Below are positions 34,237 through 42,560 of a stretch of DNA of 64,000 nt, in pieces. Position 1 is the first letter of the stretch; each line of letters opens with the position of its first letter. The position numbers and the translations under genes were made by a program. Source of the stretch: Firmicutes bacterium ADurb.Bin182 (GTDB lineage: Bacteria; Bacillota; Clostridia; Christensenellales; CAG-138); assembly GCA_002070205.1 (NCBI GenBank), contig MWCU01000087.1, positions 1 to 64,000 of the forward strand, read 5' to 3'. The notes beneath the pieces are model-generated. The model was not told the origin of the DNA. It saw only the letters and a program-made list of their open reading frames with translations, and ran no database searches.

Positions 34237-34266
34237 AAAAAACCGGCCGGTCGATTAACCGGCCGG
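34237..34266 (-). terminator. Terminator after cdaR, 14 bases before the ATPase start
   Basis: Reverse strand CCGGCCGGT, 6-base loop, ACCGGCCGG then TTTTTTAC: 9-bp GC-only stem plus a T-run. Very close to the GTG of the ATPase gene at 34222, leaving no room for a normal promoter after it. Confidence 0.9.
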
Positions 34267-34283
34267 CGAGGTTTTATGTGTAT

Positions 34284-35567
34284 TTAACGTGTGATCGTTA
34301 CTTCTGCGAATTGCTCGGGCAGCGTACAAACAAGATCCTCCGGAAGCTCCCTGCCGTTAATTCTTATTTGCAAAGGCAGCACATAGGTTCCGGGACCGCA
34401 CCCCGAAACATCCGCAAAAAGGCTTATATCGCCTTTTTCGATTTCTCTGATAACGCTTATTCTTCCGTTGAGTTTGACGTCCAATCGTTCTGTCTTGAGC
34501 GATGCGTCAAGCCTTTTCCCAAGGTTAACGATTTCCACTTCCACGCTTTCAAATATTTTTTCCTGACGTTTCTCCCGGATGTCGATATATACCTCGACTC
34601 TGCTTTCCCCGTTTGCGGACTGCACGCCTTCAGGAAACATAATTGCGACATTATCGAGTATGCTTTCCGACGAGCCCGATACGTCGATGCTTTCAAGCCC
34701 GACGGACTCAATTGTGTCAAGTATATGCTTTTGCCCGACGACGGTCAGCTCCCCGGGATTGGTAATGTATCCCGCGATCTCATAATCCGCGGGCAGATTA
34801 TCGGCCCCGAATATGGCCTTCTCAATATCAAAGGGAACCGTTTTCTTCGGAAGCACGGGAAGCTTTATCGTGACGGAAGGTATGCTCCCGACAGCAAATC
34901 TCGAATCGACCTCTTCTTTCAGTTCATTGAGAAGCGAAACATTGACGGCATCGTTAAAACTTTCGGTCCTTCCGGTTAGATCGATTTTACACACCGCTTT
35001 TACGACTGAGCCGACGTCGGTCTTCGCCCCCCTGATCTCGATAATCTGCGGATTAAGGACCGGAACACCGGACCAATACCCTTCGGGGAGGTTACCGGTC
35101 ACCTCGGTTTCCACAGGTATCCTTTTCGATACGAGATCGTCGACTTCGACTTCGATGAATTCGGGATCGAGGCTTTCAACCTTGCCGTCGCGCACGGAAG
35201 GAGTGATAGGCAAGCGGTATTTCCCGGCTTTGTTGACGTTCTTAAGGTCGATCGTCAGCGTGACGTCGTTTGCCGAAAGATCGGCAAAATTAGTCAGCGC
35301 CGTGCTTACCTTAGCTTCTATCGGGCGAAGGATCTCCTCCCTGTTTCCTCTTACGGCAAGATTTCGCGCCGCAAGATCGGCCTCTCCCGTGAAGCTCACG
35401 CTCACATTCGCAAGGGTTTTGGTCCTGAGAGGGTTTTCCGCGGTCAGCACATATCCCCATATCAGCATTGCGAACACGATCGAAATTATTTTTAAAAAAA
35501 GGTTGCGGCTGAACAGGGACTTGCCTATTTTTTTGAATGCAAAAACATATTTACTTTGCTTTTCCAT
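34284..35567 (-). CDS. cdaR: CdaR (YbbR-domain) regulator of CdaA
   Basis: 427 residues. N-terminal membrane helix (FLKIISIVFAMLIWGYVLT) then extracytoplasmic YbbR repeats, each beginning like KRIPVETEVTGNLPEGYW or TVPFDIEKAIFGADNLPADYE and KIFESVEVEIVNLGKRLDA. It sits downstream of cdaA with a 17-base overlap, as in many Firmicutes, and probably modulates c-di-AMP production. Followed by a strong terminator; glmM, its usual next neighbour, is absent. Confidence 0.9.
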   Translation of the reverse strand: MEKQSKYVFAFKKIGKSLFSRNLFLKIISIVFAMLIWGYVLTAENPLRTKTLANVSVSFTGEADLAARNLAVRGNREEILRPIEAKVSTALTNFADLSANDVTLTIDLKNVNKAGKYRLPITPSVRDGKVESLDPEFIEVEVDDLVSKRIPVETEVTGNLPEGYWSGVPVLNPQIIEIRGAKTDVGSVVKAVCKIDLTGRTESFNDAVNVSLLNELKEEVDSRFAVGSIPSVTIKLPVLPKKTVPFDIEKAIFGADNLPADYEIAGYITNPGELTVVGQKHILDTIESVGLESIDVSGSSESILDNVAIMFPEGVQSANGESRVEVYIDIREKRQEKIFESVEVEIVNLGKRLDASLKTERLDVKLNGRISVIREIEKGDISLFADVSGCGPGTYVLPLQIRINGRELPEDLVCTLPEQFAEVTITR

Positions 35568-36396
35568 TCCTGTTCCTCCGTTTTAACCATGCTAAATTTT
35601 CCTTTTCCTTTAAGAAAATGCTTTCGAGAAGGTCCCGAAGCGCCTTTGAATCCACGTAGCGCACAAGCTTTCCGTCGCGAGTAAACGATATAACGCCCGT
35701 TTCCTCGGATATTACGACAGTCACGCTGTCGGATACGGTGGAAATGCCCAGTGCCGCCCTGTGCCTTGTGCCCAAATCCCTCGACAGAACAACATCGTCC
35801 GCCAAGGGGAGAAAGCATCCGGCCGAAACTATCCTTCCGTCTCTGATAATTACCGCTCCGTCATGGAGAGGCGTGTTGGGTTCGAATATATTCTCAAGCA
35901 GCGCGCTGGAAATGAGTCCCTCTATGCGCGTGCCCGTCGCTATTATATCGCCGAGACCTGTCCGCTGTTCCATAACTATGAGCGCGCCTATGCGCTTTTT
36001 GGACATGTTCAATATCGCGCGGCTCATTTCGCTTACAATCCATCCCGACTCGGGAGTTATGGGATTGAGCAGGTTTCCTTCGAATATGCGCCCTCTTCCG
36101 AGCTGTTCAAGAGCTCTTCTGAGCTCGGGCTGGAAAAGTATGACAACAACCACTATCCCGGACGCTATGACGGAGTCAAGCAGCCATCTGAGGGTCGTCA
36201 AGCCCAGAAGCTGACTTGCGGCGGAAGCAAGAAACAGCATCCCGATCCCTTTGAGAACCTGATATGCCCGCGTTTCCTTGGTCAGGGATATGAGCTGATA
36301 CAGAAGGATAGCAATAATCGCTATGTCCACAAAATCCCAAAAGGAGAAGTTGGAAAAACCGCTTGTGACCGCTTTCACGATAACATCGAATGACAT
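35551..36396 (-). CDS. cdaA: Diadenylate cyclase CdaA
   Basis: 281 residues. Three membrane helices at the N-terminus (VDIAIIAILLYQLISL, LKGIGMLFLASAASQLLGL, IASGIVVVVILFQPELRRAL) followed by the DAC catalytic domain: TPLHDGAVIIRDGRIVSAGCFLPL (DGA), LGTRHRAALG (RHR). Makes c-di-AMP from two ATP; an essential second messenger for potassium and osmolyte control in Firmicutes. A TATAAT upstream has no good -35. ATG after GGAAGGAGAAAGCTTA. Confidence 0.95.
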   Translation of the reverse strand: MSFDVIVKAVTSGFSNFSFWDFVDIAIIAILLYQLISLTKETRAYQVLKGIGMLFLASAASQLLGLTTLRWLLDSVIASGIVVVVILFQPELRRALEQLGRGRIFEGNLLNPITPESGWIVSEMSRAILNMSKKRIGALIVMEQRTGLGDIIATGTRIEGLISSALLENIFEPNTPLHDGAVIIRDGRIVSAGCFLPLADDVVLSRDLGTRHRAALGISTVSDSVTVVISEETGVISFTRDGKLVRYVDSKALRDLLESIFLKEKENLAWLKRRNRNGKAK

Positions 36397-36592
36397 TAAG
36401 CTTTCTCCTTCCGTATCTTTAGACCCTTAGTATGATTATAACTTAATTCCGGTGCCATTAAAATATCAAATGCAATAATTAATCGAATATTTATATGTTG
36501 TTTATGCTTCGCGGCGATACCGGTAAAAAGAAATTATCATGAAATCGGGTATTTCTGATTGAAAAACGCTAACCGGGATACTGCGAAAAAAA

Positions 36593-36621
36593 TTGAAATC
36601 GGCAAACCCGCATGTTAATAT
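36593..36621 (+). promoter_or_regulatory. SigA promoter for the DUF3006 gene
   Basis: TTGAAA (36593-36598), 17-base spacer, TAATAT (36616-36621), about 30 bases before ATG at 36649. Confidence 0.6.
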
Positions 36622-36648
36622 TATCACAGCAATATAAGGAAGGGCAAT

Positions 36649-36855
36649 ATGATCATAGACAGATTTGAGGGCGGACGCGCCATATGCGAAAACAACGGTT
36701 CATTCGTCGAAATCGACATAAGCGACCTTCCTCCGGAAGCTTCGGAGGGCGACGTTATTGAGTTTGACGAAAGCGGAAAGCTGTTCGTCGACAGGCAGGA
36801 AACAGCAAGACGCAAAAAGCGCATAAAGGACCTTATGGAAAAGCTTTTCAAATGA
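36649..36855 (+). CDS. DUF3006 domain protein
   Basis: 68 residues: MIIDRFEGGRAICE, FVEIDISDLPPEASEGDVIEFD, basic C-terminus KKRIKDLMEKLFK. Small beta-barrel-like protein of unknown function, usually found next to ComEC-type MBL hydrolases; here such a hydrolase is 25 kb away at 62 kb. Good AAGGAAGGGCAAT before ATG. Single-gene unit ahead of the ABC transporter. Confidence 0.85.
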   Translation: MIIDRFEGGRAICENNGSFVEIDISDLPPEASEGDVIEFDESGKLFVDRQETARRKKRIKDLMEKLFK

Positions 36856-37001
36856 ACGGCCGTTTCGCGCATCCTTCCGTTCTGTGACAGCTTGATATTT
36901 CAGATTGAATATATTAATCGGTTTAGGGTTTATAATTTATCTCATATCATTTATAATGTTAACAAAATGTTCTTTATTGAATATGTGCTAGGAGTGACGG
37001 G

Positions 37002-38528
37002 ATGAGCTACATTATCGAAATGATAGGCATCACAAAACAATTCCCCGGAATCATCGCCAACGACGATATTACGCTTCAGCTTAAAAAGGGAGAAATACAT
37101 GCGTTGCTCGGCGAAAACGGAGCGGGCAAATCCACGCTTATGAGCGTTCTTTTCGGGCTCTACCGTCCCGAAAAAGGAATAATCAAAAAAAACGGAGAGG
37201 AAATATCCATCAAGGACCCCAACGATGCAAACCGGCTGGGGATCGGAATGGTCCATCAGCATTTCAAGCTGGTCCACAACTTTACCGTGCTTCAAAATAT
37301 AATACTCGGAGTGGAAACGACCAAGCACGGGTTTCTTAAAATGGATAAAGCGCGCAAAAGGGTAATGGATCTTTCCGATAAATACGGGCTAAAGGTGGAC
37401 CCGGATGCCTTGATTTCCGACATTACGGTCGGCATGCAGCAGCGCGTCGAAATACTTAAAATGCTTTACAGGGAAAACGAAATCCTCATATTCGACGAGC
37501 CGACAGCCGTTCTTACGCCGCAGGAAATCGAGGAATTGATGAAGATCATGCGGGAACTCGTCAAAGAAGGCAAGTCGATCCTGTTTATAACCCATAAGCT
37601 AAATGAAATCAAACAAGTGGCGGACAGGTGCACCGTGCTTCGCAAGGGGAAATGCGTCGGAACGATAAACGTCGCGGAAACATCCAAGGATACCATGTCC
37701 GAGATGATGGTTGGCAGAAAAGTCAAATTCAGCGTGGAAAAAACGGACGCGGTACCCGGGGAGCCGGTTTTCGAAGTCAAAAACCTTACGGTCGCATCCA
37801 GGCACGGCACCAAAAAGCCCGTCAAAAACGTATCCTTTACCGTTCGTAAAGGAGAGATAGTTTGTATTGCGGGTATCGACGGAAACGGGCAGTCGGAGCT
37901 CGTATATGCGCTTACGGGCCTTATGCCCGTCGAAGACGGGAAAATACTTCTGAACGGTAAAGACGTCACGCACCTTTCGATAAGAGAAAGAAATATCGAG
38001 GGAATGAGCCATATCCCCGAGGACAGACATAAAGACGGTCTTGTTCTCGATTACTCGCTTGCCGAAAACCTGGTGCTCAAAAAGTATTTCATGCAGGAAT
38101 TCCAAAACAACGGGTTTATCAAATTCCCCGCTGTATTTAAGTATTCCGATATGCTGATAGACAGATATGATATAAGGGCCGGACAAGGCTCGTCGGCAAT
38201 AGTCAGGAGCATGTCGGGCGGAAATCAGCAAAAAGCAATAGTAGCACGCGAGATAGATTATAACCCCGAGATACTGATAGCGGTTCAGCCGACTCGCGGT
38301 TTGGACGTCGGAGCAATCGAGTATATACACAAAAAACTGATCGAACAGAGGGACGACGGCAAAGCGGTACTGCTAGTTTCACTGGAACTCGATGAAGTCA
38401 TGAATCTCAGCGATCGTATCCTTGTCATATACGAGGGCGAGATCGTTGCCGATCTTGACCCTAAAAAAGCAACGATACAGGAACTCGGATTGTATATGTC
38501 GGGTTCAAAAAGGAGTGAAGCGGTATGA
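37002..38528 (+). CDS. Nucleoside-type ABC transporter, ATP-binding protein (NupO/YufO-like)
   Basis: 508 residues with two ABC domains. First: GENGAGKSTLMSVLFGLYRPE, DEPTAVLTPQEIEEL; second: degenerate Walker A CIAGIDGNGQSEL and a regular signature RSMSGGNQQKAIVAREI with QPTRGLDVGAIEYIH. This is the sugar/nucleoside-type fused ATPase found with BMP-family (PnrA/NupN) binding proteins. The downstream thymidine kinase points to nucleosides. ATG after AGGAGTGACGGG. TATAAT-like sequences at about 36929 and 36952 could be promoters. Confidence 0.92.
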   Translation: MSYIIEMIGITKQFPGIIANDDITLQLKKGEIHALLGENGAGKSTLMSVLFGLYRPEKGIIKKNGEEISIKDPNDANRLGIGMVHQHFKLVHNFTVLQNIILGVETTKHGFLKMDKARKRVMDLSDKYGLKVDPDALISDITVGMQQRVEILKMLYRENEILIFDEPTAVLTPQEIEELMKIMRELVKEGKSILFITHKLNEIKQVADRCTVLRKGKCVGTINVAETSKDTMSEMMVGRKVKFSVEKTDAVPGEPVFEVKNLTVASRHGTKKPVKNVSFTVRKGEIVCIAGIDGNGQSELVYALTGLMPVEDGKILLNGKDVTHLSIRERNIEGMSHIPEDRHKDGLVLDYSLAENLVLKKYFMQEFQNNGFIKFPAVFKYSDMLIDRYDIRAGQGSSAIVRSMSGGNQQKAIVAREIDYNPEILIAVQPTRGLDVGAIEYIHKKLIEQRDDGKAVLLVSLELDEVMNLSDRILVIYEGEIVADLDPKKATIQELGLYMSGSKRSEAV

Positions 38529-39730
38529 ATAAGAGAAATCTGTTTAGATCCCAGGGCTTTACAAATGCGGTATCGTCAATATCGGCGATTTGCGTGGGGC
38601 TGCTGTTCGGGCTTGTCATTCTGTTCGTAAGCAATTCTTCTCAGGCGCTGCAGGGCTTGGGCATTATATTGAAAGGCGGATTTTCCGCTCGTGCAAGGGG
38701 AGTCGGTCAATCGCTTTATTACGCAACCCCGATTATTATGACGGGTCTGTCGATTGGGTTTGCTTCTAAAACGGGGCTTTTCAACATCGGCGCTTCCGGC
38801 CAGTTCATAGTGGGCGCTTTTGTCGCCATATTCATAGGAGTAAAGCTGCAGCTTCCCGAATCGCTCGCGTGGTCGCATTGGATAATCGCTCTTCTATGCT
38901 CTATGATAGCCGGAGGATTGTGGGCGCTCATCCCGGGGCTTTTCAAAGCATATTTGAATGTAAACGAGGTAATATCCTCGATCATGATGAATTACATAGG
39001 CATGTACGGCGTGAATTACTTTGTTAAGCTCTACGTTTATGATTCGCTCAAAGCGCTGTCTCAAAACGTCGCTGAAACAGCTGTCATACCCAAATGGGGG
39101 CTTGACCATATTTTCTTTAACATGACCGGCAATTACAAGGACACCGCAACTATCAACGCGGGTTTTTATATTGCGATCGCAGCGGCCATCGTCATATATA
39201 TTGTGCTGAATAAAACTGTATTCGGCTACGAACTGAAGGCGTGCGGCTATAACAGATTCGCGAGCAAGTTCGCGGGGATCAATGAGAAACGAAGCATCGT
39301 TCTTTCAATGGTGATCGCAGGTATGCTTTCCGGGCTCGGAGGAGGACTTTTATACCTTTGCGGCGCTAACGGACGGCGAATCAAAGTCGTGGACGTGATC
39401 GCTCCCGAGGGATTCAACGGCATTCCCGTTGCGCTTCTCGGATTATCCAATCCTATCGGCATCATTTTTGCGGCGCTGTTTGTAGCCCATATCACTATGG
39501 GCGGCGAGTATCTGCAGCAATTGAACTACGTTCCCGAAATCATCGACATCATTATCGCGATCATCATCTACTTCAGCGCATTCTCGCTGCTTTTGCGCAA
39601 CGTGATTTCAAAGCTGTTCAGGGATAGACATGTGGAGCTTGTTTCGGACACGGGCCCGGCCGGCAAACCCGGCCGTTTTGCCGGCGCCTCGGCAGGACTG
39701 AACGACGGTGTCGAAAAGGAGGACAAGTAA
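38525..39730 (+). CDS. Nucleoside-type ABC permease (NupP/YufP-like)
   Basis: 401 residues. BPD_transp_2 permease with about eight to ten hydrophobic segments (IGLLFGLVILFVSN, YYATPIIMTGLSIGFASKTGLFNIGASGQFIVGAFVAIFIG, and others). The motif GLFNIGASGQFIVGAF is the conserved periplasmic-loop signature. C-terminal tail hydrophilic. Overlaps the ATP-binding gene by 4 bases. Confidence 0.92.
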   Translation: MNKRNLFRSQGFTNAVSSISAICVGLLFGLVILFVSNSSQALQGLGIILKGGFSARARGVGQSLYYATPIIMTGLSIGFASKTGLFNIGASGQFIVGAFVAIFIGVKLQLPESLAWSHWIIALLCSMIAGGLWALIPGLFKAYLNVNEVISSIMMNYIGMYGVNYFVKLYVYDSLKALSQNVAETAVIPKWGLDHIFFNMTGNYKDTATINAGFYIAIAAAIVIYIVLNKTVFGYELKACGYNRFASKFAGINEKRSIVLSMVIAGMLSGLGGGLLYLCGANGRRIKVVDVIAPEGFNGIPVALLGLSNPIGIIFAALFVAHITMGGEYLQQLNYVPEIIDIIIAIIIYFSAFSLLLRNVISKLFRDRHVELVSDTGPAGKPGRFAGASAGLNDGVEKEDK

Positions 39731-40690
39731 ATGGAAACTATCATTTTCCTTGTGCAGCAGACCTGGTTTTTCTCCATTCCCCTGCTTATCGTCGCGCTTG
39801 GCGGCATGTATTCGGATCGAAGCGGCGTAACAAACATTGCGCTGGACGGCATTATGATCATCGGCGCTTTTTCAAGCATTTTCTTTATAAATCAAATGCA
39901 GGATATAATGAGCGGCCAGCCCCTTCTTCTGCTTGCCGTGCTCGTTTCAGTACTTTCCGGCATGATCACCTCTTTATTTCACGCGTATGCGTCCATAAAC
40001 CTTAAGTCGAATCAGGTCATCAGCGGCACCGCGCTCAATATGTTCGCTCCCGCATTCGCCATATTCACAGCGCGTATGGTGCAGGATAACCACGTGCAGC
40101 AGATACTCTTCAGGAATACGTTCCGCATCGAGAGCGTTCCCGTTCTCGGCGATATACCGATAATCGGCGGCTTTTTCTTTCAGAACAACTATATCACGAC
40201 TTATATCGGGTTCGCTGTCCTCGCCGTCGCAGCGATCGTACTATATAAAACAAAATTCGGGCTTAGGCTTCGCGCGTGCGGCGAGCATCCCCATGCGGCC
40301 GATTCGGTCGGAATCAACGTATACCGCATGCGTTATGCAGGCGTACTGATTTCAGGAGCTCTTGCCGGGCTCGGCGGTCTGGTGTTCGTGATACCCACCT
40401 CCACCAACTTTAACGCAACTGTGGCAGGTTACGGATTTTTAGCTCTCGCAGTGCTGATATTCGGGCAATGGAAACCCATACGCATACTTTTTGCGGCGCT
40501 TTTCTTCGGCCTCATGAAAACGATCGCTTCTACCTATTCCGGGATACCTCTTTTGGCTTCGCTGCCTGTTCCCAGCGACATATATAAGATGGTTCCTTAC
40601 ATCGCTACCCTTATCGTGCTCGCGTTTACGTCAAAGACTTCTCAGTCGCCGAAAGCGAGCGGTATTCCTTATGATAAGGGCGGAAGGTAA
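39731..40690 (+). CDS. Nucleoside-type ABC permease (NupQ/YufQ-like)
   Basis: 319 residues. Second BPD_transp_2 permease: GGMYSDRSGVTNIALDGIMIIGAFSS (the equivalent of the loop motif), FGLRLRACGEHPHAADSVGINVYRMRYAGVLISGALAGLGG. ATG begins on the base right after the previous stop. Pairs with the 38525 permease. No binding protein is encoded nearby. Confidence 0.92.
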   Translation: METIIFLVQQTWFFSIPLLIVALGGMYSDRSGVTNIALDGIMIIGAFSSIFFINQMQDIMSGQPLLLLAVLVSVLSGMITSLFHAYASINLKSNQVISGTALNMFAPAFAIFTARMVQDNHVQQILFRNTFRIESVPVLGDIPIIGGFFFQNNYITTYIGFAVLAVAAIVLYKTKFGLRLRACGEHPHAADSVGINVYRMRYAGVLISGALAGLGGLVFVIPTSTNFNATVAGYGFLALAVLIFGQWKPIRILFAALFFGLMKTIASTYSGIPLLASLPVPSDIYKMVPYIATLIVLAFTSKTSQSPKASGIPYDKGGR

Positions 40691-40731
40691 AATATCGACA
40701 CCTGTTTGCACAGGAAGCCGCGGAGGAGTTA

Positions 40732-41313
40732 ATGGCAAAATTATATTTCAGATACGGGGCAATGGGCTCCAGCAAAACGGCAAATGCATTGATGGTCAAA
40801 TACAATTACGGAGAGCGGGGTCAGAATGCATTGCTCGTAAAACCCGGCATAGATATGCGCGACGGGATGCACGTTATCAAATCGAGATGCGGGCTGTCGG
40901 ATGAGTGCGTCTTATTTGCGAACATGGACATTGAAAAAATAAAAGCTCACGAATACGACTGCATAATCGTAGATGAAGCTCAGTTTCTTACAAAGCAGGA
41001 AGTGGAGCTTTTGACGGTGATCGTGGACGAGTACGAAATACCTGTCATCTGCTACGGGCTTCGGGCTGATTTTCAGGGTAATTTTTTCGAAGGAAGCCAT
41101 TATCTGATGGCCTGGGCGGACACAATAGAGGAAGTAAAAACGATTTGCTGGTGCGGACGAAAGGCCATATTCAACGCAAGGCTGGACGGCAAGGGCGGCA
41201 TCACAAAGGTCGGAGAGCAGGTCGTATTGGGCGCGAACGATAAATACATCGGCTTATGCCGCAAACATTGGCGCATAGGAGATCCCGGACCGCTTTACAG
41301 AAAGGCGACGTAA
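40732..41313 (+). CDS. tdk: Thymidine kinase
   Basis: 193 residues. Type-II thymidine kinase: P-loop YGAMGSSKTANAL, DEAQFL (Walker-B-like), LRADFQGNFFEGSHYL lasso region, and zinc-binding CWCGRKAIFNAR with a later CRKHW; the two cysteines of the first knuckle are CxC rather than CxxC. Phosphorylates thymidine taken up from outside. Cotranscribed with the transporter (41 bases after it). Confidence 0.93.
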   Translation: MAKLYFRYGAMGSSKTANALMVKYNYGERGQNALLVKPGIDMRDGMHVIKSRCGLSDECVLFANMDIEKIKAHEYDCIIVDEAQFLTKQEVELLTVIVDEYEIPVICYGLRADFQGNFFEGSHYLMAWADTIEEVKTICWCGRKAIFNARLDGKGGITKVGEQVVLGANDKYIGLCRKHWRIGDPGPLYRKAT

Positions 41314-41712
41314 ATGAAATTCTATATCGCGAGCGGGCTTCCCAATGCTGAAAGAGTAAGCCTCGCGGCGAATGTATTAAAGCAATCGGGATATGAACAT
41401 CTATATGACTGGACTGCACACCGGGACGTAAGAAGCTGCGGCCAGAAGCGTATGCGCGAGGTATCGCTGAACGAAACCCGCGCGGCGGCGGACTGCGACC
41501 TTTTGCTTGTTTTGCTACCGGGCGGCGCCGGGACCCATACCGAGCTCGGCATTGCGCTCGCCGGCGACAAAAAACGCATACTGCTTTGGAGCGAAACGGG
41601 CGAAGAGTTCGACGACAGCGGCAAAACGTGCGTTTTTTACTTCCACCCCGCCGTCGAGCGCATTCAATGTTCGTTTGAGTATCTTATAAAGCTCCTTGCG
41701 GAGATTATATAA
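41314..41712 (+). CDS. Nucleoside 2-deoxyribosyltransferase-like protein
   Basis: 132 residues. FYIASGLPNAERVSLAANVLKQSGYEHLYDWT, AAADCDLLLVLLPGGAGTHTELGIALAGDKKRI, and a short tail; matches the NDT fold with GGAGTHTELGIAL as the conserved nucleoside-binding loop. Exchanges bases between deoxynucleosides in characterised members; here it could also be a hydrolase or nucleotide-binding relative. Starts immediately at the tdk stop codon, completing an uptake-and-salvage operon. Confidence 0.78.
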   Translation: MKFYIASGLPNAERVSLAANVLKQSGYEHLYDWTAHRDVRSCGQKRMREVSLNETRAAADCDLLLVLLPGGAGTHTELGIALAGDKKRILLWSETGEEFDDSGKTCVFYFHPAVERIQCSFEYLIKLLAEII

Positions 41713-41753
41713 AGCGGATAATGAAATTTGGCGCCGTGCCGCTTCCTGCTCCG

Positions 41754-42560
41754 TTAATTCAGACGCGGGTTCTGAAGCATCATGTATCTTCCCATTTCCG
41801 CAAAGCCGAGCCTCCTGTATATGCGGCCCGCCGCGGGATTATCGTAAAACAGGCACAAAAATTCCATCCCCTCTTCAAGGCAGCTTTCGCATAACTTTGA
41901 TACGACCGCCGAAGCGTAGCCTTTCCCTCTCTCCTCCGGCAGAGTACAAACGCCTATTATCATTGCGGAACGGCTGTTTCGCGCCGTCGCCGTCGCAACG
42001 CTCAATAAAACCCCGTCCGCCGTTACGCCGAATACCAGATCGCCGCGCTCCATTGCGAATTTTGTTTCCTGAGCGGCTTCTTCGGTTCTTCCCTCATAGC
42101 CGTCCTTGAATTCATCCACATTATTGTACAAATCGATTACAGCTCCCGCAAAAGACGGATCCAGTCGCTTCACGTCTATGTCTGCACAGGTGTTTAATCT
42201 GCTGACCTTGGAAAGGCGGCTTAAATAGTCGGTTTTCCGTTTAAAATCCGGGAAATACGGAATCAACTTCTCAACGATATCCGCTTTCCCGTTGATGTCG
42301 CAGATTTTTTCGTATGACTTGATCTGATCAAAAACCGCCTTGGAGTTAAACCCCTCATGGTGGCTGTAAGGCACAAAGTGATTTCTGTATCTCAGGAGCA
42401 TGCAATCTATTTGCGAATTCTCTTCATGCATGAATATTTCCTGATAATCATTGTCAAAGCCGTGGTTCTCAATATCTCCGATAATAAAAATATTGTATTC
42501 CGGCTCTTTCAAAACGTATTTCAGCACCAGATCGCGGTCCGCTTCGGTAAGTTTTCTCAT
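41754..42560 (-). CDS. GNAT family N-acetyltransferase
   Basis: 268 residues. C-terminal GNAT core: IIGVCTLPEERGKGYASAVVSKLCESCLEEG (V-x-R-G-x-G-x-A acetyl-CoA loop as PEERGKGYAS) and FYDNPAAGRIYRRLGFAEMG. The N-terminal half is a degenerate second GNAT-like region, as in several Firmicute members. Substrate unknown. Overlaps the ycaQ-like gene by 4 bases, so the pair is coupled. Confidence 0.85.
   Translation of the reverse strand: MRKLTEADRDLVLKYVLKEPEYNIFIIGDIENHGFDNDYQEIFMHEENSQIDCMLLRYRNHFVPYSHHEGFNSKAVFDQIKSYEKICDINGKADIVEKLIPYFPDFKRKTDYLSRLSKVSRLNTCADIDVKRLDPSFAGAVIDLYNNVDEFKDGYEGRTEEAAQETKFAMERGDLVFGVTADGVLLSVATATARNSRSAMIIGVCTLPEERGKGYASAVVSKLCESCLEEGMEFLCLFYDNPAAGRIYRRLGFAEMGRYMMLQNPRLN

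Noticed and set aside
36856-37001. Purine or other riboswitch before the nucleoside transporter
   Set aside because: The leader is short and AT-rich, with TATAAT-like boxes but no recognisable aptamer core or terminator.
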